A stretch of 64,000 nucleotides of DNA, from NCBI RefSeq assembly GCF_035222375.1, contig NC_085888.1, positions 868,001 to 932,000 of the forward strand, in the 5' to 3' direction. Shown one piece after another: positions 41,431 through 52,791 of this stretch. The position numbers and the translations under genes were made by a program. Numbering within the stretch: the first letter of the stretch is position 1; the number at the start of each line of letters is the position of its first letter. The stretch is from Podospora pseudocomata (Eukaryota; Ascomycota; Sordariomycetes; Sordariales; Podosporaceae). The notes below the pieces were generated by a model that was not told the origin of the DNA, ran no database searches, and saw nothing but the letters and a program-made list of their open reading frames with translations.

Positions 41431-43368
41431 TTAGATCGTGTGGCGTTCGCCCTCCTTCAAGCTTTGAACTCTATGCCTCTCCAGGCCAGCAGTCTCATCC
41501 AACTCTACAGGCTCACCCATGGTAATCTCGCTCTTGGGTGAGTTAATAAGGGGTGAAGGCATAGGCTTCGATACCTCTTTGCCTTCCCAGTGCCTAGCCT
41601 CCCTCGCCAAAGGGCGCCACCAATCCCCTTCCCGAGCATGCCACTGCCCGCTGCATAGCTCCCAAAGTCTACTCGTGGCTCTCTTGTACGCGAATCTTTC
41701 GTCTTCACCGGTGAAACCCCCGGTTTTGGTAAAGTCAATCTTGCTCTCCTGTTCCTTGCCAAAATCCGAGTCCTGATCCGGATCATATTTGGCATTTCTG
41801 GAGTCGGCATAAGTAGAGATGTTGGGCCGGAAGGGGGACATTTGATCTTGGAAAACCTCTGCGATGGTCTCGGAATAGGTAGCATCATCGACAACCTCAA
41901 CTTGGGCCGGAGCGGTCCCAGTCCCGCCCGTTGTTCTACCCGACGCCCTCATCTCCGGGAAGAACAAGTCATCAGGGCCGACCTCAGCATGAACAATGAG
42001 CTTGCAGCGTGACTCGTACAGGGCGTCCAGAAAGGTGATGAACCTTCTGGCCTCGTTCTTCATAGAAAAGTCCAAAACAGGAATCTTGTCAATGATGAAG
42101 GTGTGGTAGTTGGACGCCAGACTGATGTAATCTGCGGGACCTAGAGATCTCACTAGTTCATCAAAGCTCCAGCACGCCACTCCGTGTCGCTGTCTGGGAG
42201 CAGTTACCTTCCTCCCATACACTATGTGAGAGTATGGCTCCCAATCCGCAGTGTCTGAGTAAATGGTTTGCCATGTTTCCCGATTTTGAGATGGTAGGAA
42301 ATACATCGCTGGTGCCCGTGCCGAAGAGTTGCTTTCGACCTCTTCATGGCCATGCTCAGCAGTACTGACGGCTGTTCTTGCTGACCAACTCTCGGCATGG
42401 AAAGTACCAGATGACTCCGCAACAGGGAGAGTAGCACTGCCATGGCTTTCCCTTCTCCGCCAATCCCGCGTGCCCTCCATGTGCCAGAAGTCACATCGAG
42501 CCTTCAGAACTTCCAGAAAGCTGGCAAAATCACTCGTCTTCCCAAACAGCTCGCCATACTGACTCTTGCCATACCCTATTACCCTTTCCACAAGTCCACC
42601 GGTGGTTGGTGGCGAGTAGTAACCACCCGTGGCTTTCTCAAGCTCCTCGGGCATTCTGTTGGACGAAGCAATGAGAACACCACCCAACTGGAAAAAGGCA
42701 ATGAAAAGATTATTCATGATCTTGCTGGCGGCTCGATCAGGGAGCTGAAACTCATCAAGAAAGAGAATGGGAGACTGCTCAACCATTTCCTTTGCTATCC
42801 ACAGCAGCGAGTAATCTGCGCCGTGTGTTGACAAGACCTTGGAGTGCGACTTTCGGAATTCTTCCAGCCGTGAAAAGGCGTGAAGCATGAATGTGTTATA
42901 ATGCCACCTCTTCTTCCCTTTTGTAGGAAGACCCTCGGCCAAGAGATCGAGCAACATCGATTTGCCTGTGCCCACCTCGCCCGACAGAAAAAGCCCTTTG
43001 GGAGAGTTTACATGGAGAGCGGCTTGCTGGTCAGTGAGTGTTCTTGTCAGGGCAAGACTGTCTTTGCTGTCGTCTCGCTGAAAAAGTTTGGAAAAGAGAG
43101 GATTCCGACGAATGGGATGGGTGGGAGACGCTATATCGTCTCCTCCATGTGCACTCGTGGTGACAGGATCAATGGCTCTGGCAATCTGGCCCAGCCTGCT
43201 TCGATACTCGTGGGTGGGTTTGTAGTCTTTGAGTCTTGTGTATATCTTTTGGAGGTGGTGTGCGAGACGGTACTGTGCCGCATCAGGGCTGTAAGCACCT
43301 GTAGCTATCAGGGACGTGTACTTGACAAAGGGGTCAGTGATGGTGATGGATGTGGCCCCTCGGTTCAT
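41431..43368 (-). CDS. AFG1-like AAA-type ATPase
   Basis: P-loop ATPase of the AFG1/LACE1 family, 645 residues, single exon. Walker A is GEVGTGKS (about 130-137), Walker B ILFLDEFQ (201-208), and the family segment IASSNRMPEELEKATGGYYS follows. The C-terminal half has the AFG1 sequences DYISLASNYHTFIIDKIPVL and NEARRFITFLDALYESRCKL, and FAYKRATSRLWELCS near the end. AFG1 proteins act in mitochondria in turnover of respiratory-chain subunits. This one lacks an obvious presequence (it begins MNRGATSITITDPFVKYTSL) and carries a poorly conserved insert about residues 300-345 in the middle of the domain. Pezizomycotina may have two AFG1 paralogues, and this could be the divergent one. Divergent from NUP133. 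Confidence 0.9.
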   Translation of the reverse strand: MNRGATSITITDPFVKYTSLIATGAYSPDAAQYRLAHHLQKIYTRLKDYKPTHEYRSRLGQIARAIDPVTTSAHGGDDIASPTHPIRRNPLFSKLFQRDDSKDSLALTRTLTDQQAALHVNSPKGLFLSGEVGTGKSMLLDLLAEGLPTKGKKRWHYNTFMLHAFSRLEEFRKSHSKVLSTHGADYSLLWIAKEMVEQSPILFLDEFQLPDRAASKIMNNLFIAFFQLGGVLIASSNRMPEELEKATGGYYSPPTTGGLVERVIGYGKSQYGELFGKTSDFASFLEVLKARCDFWHMEGTRDWRRRESHGSATLPVAESSGTFHAESWSARTAVSTAEHGHEEVESNSSARAPAMYFLPSQNRETWQTIYSDTADWEPYSHIVYGRKVTAPRQRHGVACWSFDELVRSLGPADYISLASNYHTFIIDKIPVLDFSMKNEARRFITFLDALYESRCKLIVHAEVGPDDLFFPEMRASGRTTGGTGTAPAQVEVVDDATYSETIAEVFQDQMSPFRPNISTYADSRNAKYDPDQDSDFGKEQESKIDFTKTGGFTGEDERFAYKRATSRLWELCSGQWHAREGDWWRPLAREARHWEGKEVSKPMPSPLINSPKSEITMGEPVELDETAGLERHRVQSLKEGERHTI

Positions 43369-44464
43369 GGCTGCTGATTCTCAGTCTCTCTATTGCCAGG
43401 AAACATATCGAAATGGAGAGATATTGGCCAGATTGCTATCTTGGTTATTCCACGCCGACAAGGTTGGATAGTGAGTGTGTCGTTGGAGGTGGGTGGTCGT
43501 TGCGACGGAATAATACCGCGACGGAGCCCCAATCCGCGATGATGTCACTCATTGTCCGTGGTCCCCTAAAAGTCCAGGATTTGCTGACTGCAACGGTGGA
43601 CTAACCCATTGCGAGGCCTTTCCTCCTGATGGCGAGAAAATGGAATGAGAAGAGGGAGCTATGGCCAAAAAAGAAAACAATGAGGTGAAAGGTAAAGAGG
43701 GATCACAACTACCAAGTGTAAAGGAAGTGAAAAGGTCGTGGTCGAGAGGAAAGTTCCCAAAGGCTTTTCTAAAAACATGGGGATTGTTAGCGAGAGACTT
43801 CGATATCAAACGATGGCCTTCGGTTATACCGCCATGCCATACCTTTGCATTGGATACAAAGCATCAAAATAATTGGCTACAAAGCTCTAAAAATTCCCCT
43901 TCAAAGACATACAGCTTTGTTTAAGGGTTCACAAAGGCCTTGTTAGACCTTGGCTGCGCTCACTACATTTTGAAATCACCTGGAGATGCTGCTCTCCCAA
44001 CGTCTCGATTTAACACTGTTTTTGCGGTGGAGATCACAGTCTTGGCCGTGCTCCCCAATCGGGTGCTAGCGCGAAGAAAGCACTGGCAGCTTGGTCTCCA
44101 CGTTTTGCGGCACGGAGCCAATCAGGTATCAATACTTTTTCGACCAAAGTCAACACAGGCCAATCGCTGAAGGCTTCGTCACTCGTGCCTGTGGAAAGGT
44201 CAAACCGAAAAGAAGCGTCGCCCTTCAATTCCATCCTCTTCCGCCCTCTCTAGAACCCGACAGCAGCCTGTATTTACCTTTTATCAGCGATTTCGAGCAT
44301 CCTACCCATTCCACCAGAGACATGCTGAGATAGAGCATCGACTACCCGATTTCCACGAACCCCAGTGGCGTCTCTCTCAATCGGCGGTCCCGTCGCCAGG
44401 TCGCGCATCATCAGCACCTGAAGAAAAAAAAACATCACCACATCAAGTCGCGACCGCGAACTCG
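43369..44464. other. 1.1 kb divergent promoter region between AFG1-like and NUP133
   Basis: No gene supported. Contains three CCAAT boxes listed separately and a CT-rich leader ahead of NUP133. Confidence 0.5.
44055..44164 (+). promoter_or_regulatory. Cluster of three CCAAT boxes upstream of NUP133
   Basis: CCAAT pentamers followed by C occur at 44055-44059, 44118-44122 and 44160-44164, all on the plus strand, 300-410 bp before the NUP133 start. CCAAT is the binding core of the fungal HAP/CBC complex. Functional use is inference. Confidence 0.45.
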
Positions 44465-47400
44465 ATGTTTGCGCCCACTCTCCAAGAAGGCGGGCCCGCG
44501 AAGGGAACCCGCAGCAGTCGCCGTCGTCAGCGACCTTTGAGCGGCGAGAATTCAGCACAACAACCCAAAGCGAAACGGCAAAGACTGCCATTGTCGGAAA
44601 CGACTTTTGCGAATCCCGATGCCGCTGCCACTGCCGCGCCCGAGAACTTTGAGGTGAAGTCGGACCAGCTCGACCTGCTTGGCACGAAGAGCGACGGCAT
44701 TGAGAATGTCGGCGTGCCGCGACGGGAGCTCAGTGTCCGTTTCAAGAAGCCAAAGGCCGGCGAGAGACCAAACAAGGGCGATGGGAGTGTTGTTCTGGTA
44801 TGTCTCCCATGCGCCGTGGATGATCTCGATGTATGCTGACTAGTTACTCTTTACAGACACAGAACAATGCGTACACAGTGAGCAAACTGCCAGCGTTGCC
44901 GGATAGGCTCCGCGCCGACGCGCAGAGTAAGACCTACCTGCCTGTACTCTTGGGCGAGGGAACTCCGCGTGGACTTGTGATGCTAACTCCTCTAAAAGAC
45001 CGACAGCAGGGTGCCATCTTTTCTTCAAGTGGCTATGCCCTGACCCTCACCCATACGCACGCCTTCGTCTGGCCATATGCATCGACCGTCTCGTCTCCCG
45101 AAACATTCGTCTTCACACTCCCCTATCCCTCGAAGCATGTCAACGACCCTCTACCGCTCGGTTCCCTAGTACCACCATCCGCCGCCTCCGATGAACCGGG
45201 TCTGGTGGTTGTCATGCCCGTCAGCGGCAAAATCGCCTACTGGGAATCTATTGCGAGCGCCGCTACTCTCGATTTCATCCGCCAGCAACGGAACGGGGTC
45301 GAGGACACCATCCCGGGTATGTTCTCCGGAGAGCATGTCCTTCAGATTGTAAACGCGGAAACATCTGCCTTCGTCCTTGTTCTGAGCAGTGGTCGCCTTG
45401 CCTACATGAGCGTCAGGGATACCCACGGCCGACCTGGAATCTCCGTCCAATTCCTCCGCGACGGCTTGTCCAACAATCTGGTGGGCTTCCTTGGCAATAT
45501 CCGCAACGCCTTTTCTGGCTCCTCATCTCGGACCGACATTACAGCCGCACGGGCAACACATGGGTCGAACGTCGGAGAGCGCATCATTGCCGCCGCTTCC
45601 ACCAAAGGGAGATTATGCTTTTGGAAGATCCATCGTGGCGGTCAGCACGAGTTGCTTATCGACTTTCCTCTGCGAGATGCCTTGAGCGAAGCAGTCCGCG
45701 CAACCGACAAGAAAGCTCAGGAGTTCACACCGGATTCTTTTGAGGTATTGGACTTTACCTTTGTACCACGAGGCGTTGAAGACAAATACATTAGTGCCAG
45801 TCGACTCAACAAATATGACCTTGAACAAGGGATCGACACGGTACAGCATGGATTGTTGCTAGTATCACACTCGGACAGGCGCCAGTCTCGATATGCCATT
45901 GTGGAGGTGACGATCGAGGAGGGTGACTATCGACTTGGTATTGTTCGCCCGATAAATTCATACACCACCCCCGTCAGACCTGTTACTGCCGAGAAACCCC
46001 GACTCCACCTACCACGTCCAGCACTTGTTGCTTTCGTCGTATTCGACCGGGCCGTAGTTGTTGCCTCCATGGGTTTGCTCCCCGAGTCTCCTGACGTGCA
46101 GCTGCTGGACGACGCTCATGCCTTACCGCCAACGTTTGAGGACGTGATCGACTTTCGAGATGAGGATTCATTACAGGTGGTTGGCTCCGGCAGCGAAGAG
46201 CCCAGCAGCAATGATCCGGGTCAAGATGGGCAGCGTATCCACCGATTCAGAACCAAAAATCCGGCCGTCGTGCTCTTGTTGCAGGGTGTTGGGACTGTCA
46301 GGGTTGCCGTGACGGATGTGGACCGATTCACTACCAACCAGCCGCCACAAATCACAGCAAAGAGCAAGCTCGAGCAGGCCGTCTTCTTTGGGGTCAAGGG
46401 GGACAACCCGCTCGTCTTTCGGGGCAAGAGGCAGCTTCCTTTCTCCGCGCAGGATATTGGAACAGCCGCTATCCTGCTCAGCAGCGAAATCCTGGGCTCC
46501 AAGACACCTTTCATTTCCAACATCTCAGCCTCCCTCGAAAACAACCTTCGGCTACGGATCAGCTATCTGGATGGCCTAATCTCCTACCTTGGCGAGCTCG
46601 CGATTGAGCTGGATGCCCAAACCCGCTGGAAGTTGCTCTACAACGCCGAAAAACTGGCGGTTGCAACATATGTGTGGCAGAAGCATGAGGACTTCCTCGC
46701 ACAGCGACCACAAGGAGAGAGAACAGTGGTCACGGAAATCGTTGCCTGGATTCATGAAAGCCAAAAAACGGACCTCAACATGGCGGTCGGAGAGGTTGAT
46801 CCTGTCCGGCATTGGTTTATTCATGACGTCTGGAGGTTCGACATCTTCCTTGCTTGGACTTATCAGGTCATCAAGTACATCTACACAAAGGGAGTTGTCA
46901 ACTCTGATGATGAAATCACCCGATTGGCATGGGAAGCCGCTACTGTCGAGAACGGAGCACTTGCCGAGGCCCGGAAGTTCCGTCTCTCCAGGGCTAATGA
47001 CTACGGAGTGAGCGGCACTGAGGTCCCGGGCGGCACCGGATTCCCAGAGCCCTGGTCTGCTACTCATCTCATTATTCACAACCACAAGCGACTTGTTGAG
47101 TTCTGTTTCAAGTGGCTCGACTCTCATCAACCAGCACAAGAGAGCAACCCCGCCAACAAAATGCTCCTCGAGTCAACCCGAGGTCTGCTGCCACCTTTGA
47201 TCAGCCAATACCTGCAATCATTGATCGACCAGGCCTCGTGGGCTACGGAAAGTGAAGTCTCGGAAATTCAGGAACGCGGAAAACTCTATCTGAAGGCGTA
47301 CGCGGAGGAGGTTTATGACAAGGTAACCCGTCTGAAGGACTTTGAACTCTGGGAGGAGGCTATCCAGCTTGCCAAAGAGTACAAGGGCTTTGACGCCCTT

Positions 47401-48804
47401 GCCGAAGTCGTTGTGCAGCAGATTCTGTTGATGGAGCAGAAGGCCGCCAGCGCCGTCCCCCAAAACGCCGAGAACATGCAGTTCCAGGTTGAAGAGAAGA
47501 AGAAGCGTATGGGCAGGCTATTTGACGACTATGGAGCGAACTTTGCCTTCCGTGCTTATGAGGTCCTGCTCGAGAACAGTGGAGTCCAGGCCGTTCTCGA
47601 CTTTCCATACGACAGACATGGCTTTGCTACGCTATTCCTCCGGGCCAAGCCTGAGCTGGCCAAGATTTCATGGATCAACGATGTCCAACGAGAACACGAT
47701 ATTGACCATGCTGCCGAAACTCTTCTCAATCTGGGTCTGAGTCGCAAGCAGCAGATCTGGAATAAGAAGATTGAGCTCAGCCTGGGCAAGCTGGCCTTTA
47801 TGGCTGAGGAAGCTGAACAGTCCATGAATGGAGACCACGCCAGCAGCGCATCCACTGATCTTCTGGCCAAGACCAGCATCAACCTGGAAAAGATTGAACA
47901 AGAGCTGGAGATTATCAAGATCCAGGACACTCTCTACAAGACCATCCTGCCCATCATCAAGGAGGGGGTTGACGAGTCGGCGGAGCTGGAGCTTCTTCTC
48001 AAGGAGCAAGCCGTGCTGATTCCCAAGAGACAAAAGGCGCTCCACCGGATTTTTGAGGACGGCATGTCTCGCTTGCTCAAACACGAGGCGTTGCATCCTG
48101 CCACCTTGATCGACCTGCTCACGCTGGCCGACCTGGGCGAGCAGTACGAGCACGTGATCCCGGACCCGTTCTGTCTGGCCCTCAAGGTTGCTAAGTACGG
48201 CCTCAAGGGCGAGGAACGTGCCAAGGCGGTGCGGCTGATCTGGCGTCGCTGTTTTGTTCGCGACGATTGGAAGGCTGTCAACCAGACTAAGAACAAGGGT
48301 GACGAGGCGCAGCTGACGTTGTTGGGCAACACGGCTACCTATCATGCCCTCTTTGCTGTTTACGAGCAGAGTAAGTTGTTCATTTGTCATGGACTGGATC
48401 ACATGCTAACTGCCCACCACGCAACAGGACTCTCAGACGACAAGTTCAGCCCGTTTGTCAAGCCTTCGGAGTGTTTGGGGGTGTACACGGAGGAGGTGGA
48501 CCGACGTTTTGGGAACCTGGACGAGCAGGCGCAGCAGAAGATATTGGAGAATATGAAGTGGGAGGATGATGTGCTGAGGGGGTATGTTGAGAAGGCGAGG
48601 GCGGATGCGTGGTTTCTCACGACGAGCGAGTATGCTGAGAAGACGGTGACGGCGGCGTTTAGCGAGCTGACGGCGGCTGGGAGGTCGAGCGTTAATGGGG
48701 ATGGTGGGAGCGAGGAGGCGGCGATTCTGAAGAAGTTTGCGGAGAAGGCGGCGGCGGGTAAGGATGGGGGAAAGAATGGGGGTGGGGGCTTGTTTGCGGT
48801 TTGA
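44465..48804 (+). CDS. NUP133: Nucleoporin Nup133 (Y-complex subunit)
   Basis: Structural nuclear-pore protein, about 1407 residues. Exons are 44465-44797, 44857-48370 and 48428-48804. The basic, disordered N-terminus (RSSRRRQRPLSGENSAQQ) is followed by a seven-bladed propeller-type region about residues 110-560 (LTHTHAFVWPY, VVVMPVSGKIAYWESI, LSSGRLAYMSV, AASTKGRLCFWKI). A long helical C-terminal stack follows (WLDSHQP, AQLTLLGNTATYHALFAVY, KWEDDVLRGYVEKARAD). This is the Nup133 arrangement and usual length. The second intron is 57 nt with no stop in frame, so unspliced RNA would still be readable with 19 extra residues; splicing restores YEQRLSDDKF, which fits better. The last 40 residues are Gly/Lys/Ala-rich. 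Confidence 0.9.
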
Positions 48805-48921
48805 GGGGTAGGAGAGGAGAGGATTGTTTGTGGGCTTTTTGTCATGATGATTTTTTTGCTGTTATTGCTGAAGGGAAGGGAGTGAGCGAGAAAGTACCTA
48901 GGGAACGAAAATGAATTTGGG

Positions 48922-49017
48922 CGTCGGGGGGTGGGGGGGGGGGGGGTTGGACTGTCTGTTTTTTTTTTTTTCATGTTGATGTTATTAATGGGATGGGGAC
49001 ACACACACACACACACA
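48922..49017. repeat. Compound simple repeat: long G-run, T-run and (AC)n
   Basis: A G-run interrupted by one T and then 14 or so uninterrupted G (about 48926-48946), a T11 run (48959-48971) and an AC tract (48999-49017) in the NUP133 3' flank. Confidence 0.8.
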
Positions 49018-50806
49018 ACACACACCAGATGAATGTGACTTCTTTTTTTCTCTCTTCTGTCTGTTTTGTTCTCATAACTATCATGATGTTGGATTTGGAA
49101 GGGATGGTGGTGGTGGGTGGTGGGTGGTTTAAGGCGATGTGTTTTGGGCGGGGGGAAGGATGGGAAATACAACAACATTGTTGAGACATAGGCAATAACC
49201 AAACTGAAAGTGTAGAAGTAATTCGTCATATAGGCTTGCTACTTTTGCTGCTTGGGAGTTTTGACTTGTTTTTTCTTTCTCGTTCTGATGGAGTGGGGTG
49301 AAAAAGGGGGTCAGAAGCAGCGTGTGGAGGTAGTTGAGCATGAGAATTTCTTGAGTGACATACAAGCTAGCTAGGTGGCTTGAGAAAAGATGTGTGAATG
49401 AAGTGAATAATGTGTTTTGATATGAGGACTGCTGGGAGATGGGAAAGGAATACTTAATGGGATGGGGGGAGGGTTGCACAACATGGATTGTGAACTTCTT
49501 AAAGGAGCAATGATTGCTGTGGAGGGCTGAGAGTTTGAGGGGGGACTGTGTTCCGGTGGCGTTTCGGTGGTGGTCAGAGGAGGTGAGTTTCTTTCAGGTT
49601 TTTATTATCTCGAGTCGAGTCCAACACCAGCGGGAAGGGGGCAAACAGGTGCTGGTTATTAGTTGGAGGATGTGAGACAGCCACCCGGGTAGGCAAGCGA
49701 ACTGAAGATGCATGTCATCGGAAGGTGCACCCGTTGACAACCCTCCAGGATCTGTGTGTGGTCTTTGTCGCGAGAATCAGCGTTGATCAGAGCACATAGG
49801 TACCCTGGAAGAAATATGATAAAGATCACGAGACCATGAAGCCGTGTTCGAGGATATAGATGTATAGGATATCATTGGCCACAGTCTGATGATGCCCCCA
49901 AAGTTTTGACAAAATGTCAAACACATCTGATTCGCCGAATGCAAGCCTCCGGTTTCTATTTCCGAGGAGAATAATAATTTCCCATCCTTTTCCTCCCCGG
50001 CAAGAGACGCGACAACCGCCGCCGCCGAGGCGAGAAAGTTTTGAATGAAATGGTTGGGCTATCCTTAAATTTACAACGGAAAAAATCACTTTCGGTTGTG
50101 GTCGTCGTCGGAAATAAATTCAACACTGGCGAGATTTTGGCGTATTGGCACCAACGGACATGCCGTCGTCCCTGCAGTTTTTTATTTTACTTTACTGCCG
50201 GGGACCGAGAGCGAGACAAGCGCGTAGAAAGATGGAATCTAGAACTTTTCGGGCGGTTATATCAAGGAATGCTACGTTGTTAACCGCGCTGGAAAAGGAA
50301 GATGGAAAATGTTTGTCTTTTTGTTACCGTACCCCAGGATGAGGAATTATGGGTGGTGGGACGATGCCCAGAGATGCTTGGTGAGTTGGCCTTGCAGGCT
50401 GCTGTTGCAGCTGAATGCTGTGGGGGGTTTCCAGGTTGGAGAGAAAAGGCAGGTCTCCGAGACAGGATGTCCAAATGAGGAAGGATGGTATGGATGGGAT
50501 AGAGTGTTGTGCTGCAGCAGGATCATGATGGTGATGCTTTCGTGGTGGGTTCATCAATGTTCCCCAGCCTCGTCCATCGGGATCGTGTTGCATTTGTGAG
50601 CTACACTATTCCTACCTAGAGCCGCCAAGACTTCAACGTTTTTGGCTCAAGGGGGCAGTGAAAAAAGAAAGAAAACCCTGGTGGTGATGGAGCTTGTGAT
50701 CATCAACTTGTGGTAACAAAAGCTTGGGTTCCCTTCGACTTGACCTGGTGGCCTCACCTTGAGGCTAGGCTGGTGGGCTGCTTGACAGGCGTGTTCATCA
50801 GAAGGA

Positions 50807-50834
50807 AATCAATCAATCAATCAATCAGTCAATC
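50807..50834 (+). repeat. (AATC)n tetranucleotide repeat
   Basis: About seven AATC units with one variant (AGTC). Confidence 0.8.
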
Positions 50835-51408
50835 ATCTCGACATTGGATCTTAAAGGAAGGAAGTGGTGTCTGATCTGACGTTGTTTGGATGATGGCCTC
50901 TGGCAATGATGAGATGAAAAGCGGGACGGAAAACAGACCCAGCCTCGCAGTAAAAAAAATATGCTCCCCAGACTTTTGTTTGAACAGGGGTTACCCTTCA
51001 AGCAGCACCAGGGCTGTCCACCGTCACCGCCTCCTCCTCCGTCCCGCAACTGCATCTCGCCTACCCATTTTACCCTACCGCGTGTTCTCCCGTACCGCAC
51101 CACCGTCACCGAGACCCGGAGCGAGGACCGAAAGCCTTGTGCCTTTGTGGCAGATGAGATGCGTATGACGGATGGATGGACCAAGATGGGGAACGGTTTG
51201 TCCTACCTTCCTCTTTGCTTGTTTGCATACTGTAGCCAGGAGCAGTAGTGTCATGCGCCTCAGCCCATTGGCCCCCTTTTTTTATGATGCCGCCGCTGGA
51301 CGAGATGCCGTTCCGGGAAAGCTTCTAGCGGTGGAGATTTGGGGGTTGGGAAATGGATCTCAAAGAGGGTCGTTGGCCTCGGCCATGGATTCTTGATCTC
51401 TCTCCTCT

Positions 51409-51434
51409 CCTTTCCTTTCCTTTCCTTTCCTTTC
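51409..51434 (+). repeat. (CCTTT)5 pentanucleotide repeat
   Basis: Five tandem CCTTT units. Confidence 0.85.
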
Positions 51435-52166
51435 GGCATCAACTGCTGGCCCAAGTCTCTTTTATATGACGACGGCGCCTGGATTTCAATGCATTGGCCA
51501 GTGACAAGATTGCAAAGTTGTATCTCTGCTCCACCGTAAATGGAAGCTTGATCGGGAGCGAGTTTTCTTTTCGGGCGTGAACCGTGGGTGGGCACATGGG
51601 AAAAAAGCACGGGGCACATCAACCTGGAAATCCTGGTCTGAATGGAAGCGACGGGCAGCTAGTTTCGAGTTTGGGTTGGAGGAGCAGCAGCCTCATGTCC
51701 TTGATCAGTATCAAAAGCATGGCGATATCAAGGTAACAAAGTTTGAGAGGCAAAGCTCTGCAGCCGTTTGGCACAAGCATCCATTGGATGACAGTTCAGG
51801 TCATGTTGAAAGCCCAGAGGTCGTGACTGGACACGAAGAAGAAGACTGGGGCGCTTTGCCTCTGTGGGATTTTGACCGTGCACGGCTAGCCCCCTGTCGC
51901 GGCCGTCGACTCCGCTGGCCTGCTGCTGCGCTGCCCTGGCACTGGCCGTCCCCTTCTGTTTCGTTCGTCCTCCTTTAGCTCTCCCTTTGCATTTGCCTTT
52001 TCCTCCTTCTCCCATTCCACCTCTCCGCCACACCGCACGACCATCGCCCATCCATCACAAACCTGTGTGCCTGAGCAAGGGCCGCAGACGACAAGTCGTG
52101 TTGGGGCCGATTCGGATAATCGCGACACCCAAGTCAATTCGCTTTGTCTGGTGTTTTGGTGCCTGG

Positions 52167-52170
52167 AAGA

Positions 52171-52205
<35 letters not shown>

Positions 52206-52224
52206 AAGACGGGAGAGAGAGACC
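52167..52224 (+). repeat. Imperfect (GA)n tract
   Basis: GA repeats with a few AAA interruptions within the putative casein kinase leader. Confidence 0.85.
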
Positions 52225-52493
52225 CGTCGACTCGGTCAAGAAACGGAATCGTCAATTCAATCCGCCTGCCCTCGCGCCCACCGCCACGTCCACTATCCAC
52301 CCACCCAGCTCGAACACGAACCGCGACCGCTATCCCGACGATCACCGACCGACAGGACAAGACAGAAACCTTACGCCCGCAATTGCTTCGCCTCGCCCGA
52401 CAGCTGAGAGAGAGCTCCGCCCGCCCACCGCCTGGCCCAGGGGTTCTTTCCGCTCACTCCATCCACCTTGACGTCTTGTCCAGAGAACATCGG

Positions 52494-52716
52494 GTGAGTC
52501 TCTCCATACGCCACTCCAATTGTTTATTATTCGCACCGCAAGTGCACACTTGTTTCCGCTTCGGCATATTGGTCCAGCCAGTCTTGCCCACTGCCACACA
52601 CCAGGCCGCCAACTAGGCTGCCCTGTTAACGATCTGGACCGGCAACGCACACGACGCCAAATCATTTGGCCGATGGACCACAAGCAACTCGCGACTGACA
52701 TCTAAATCTGCTATAG
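52494..52716 (+). other. Probable 5' UTR intron of the casein kinase gene
   Basis: Consensus donor GTGAGT at 52494, branch-like CTGAC near 52695 and acceptor CTATAG ending at 52716, 75 bp before the ATG. About 223 nt. Inferred from splice signals alone. Confidence 0.5.
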
Positions 52717-52791
52717 ATTTACTCCGAGACTGTGCTATACATACAATCACTGTCGCGTTGCTCCTGATCGCTGACGATCAATTCGCCCGAA

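Larger units (their letters stand above)
48805..52791. other. 4 kb gene-free region with simple repeats; leader of casein kinase
   Basis: Many short frames but none with recognisable motifs. The left part is the NUP133 3' flank with G, T and CA tracts. The right part (about 51.9-52.79 kb) looks like a long CT/GA-rich 5' leader of the kinase gene. Confidence 0.45.
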
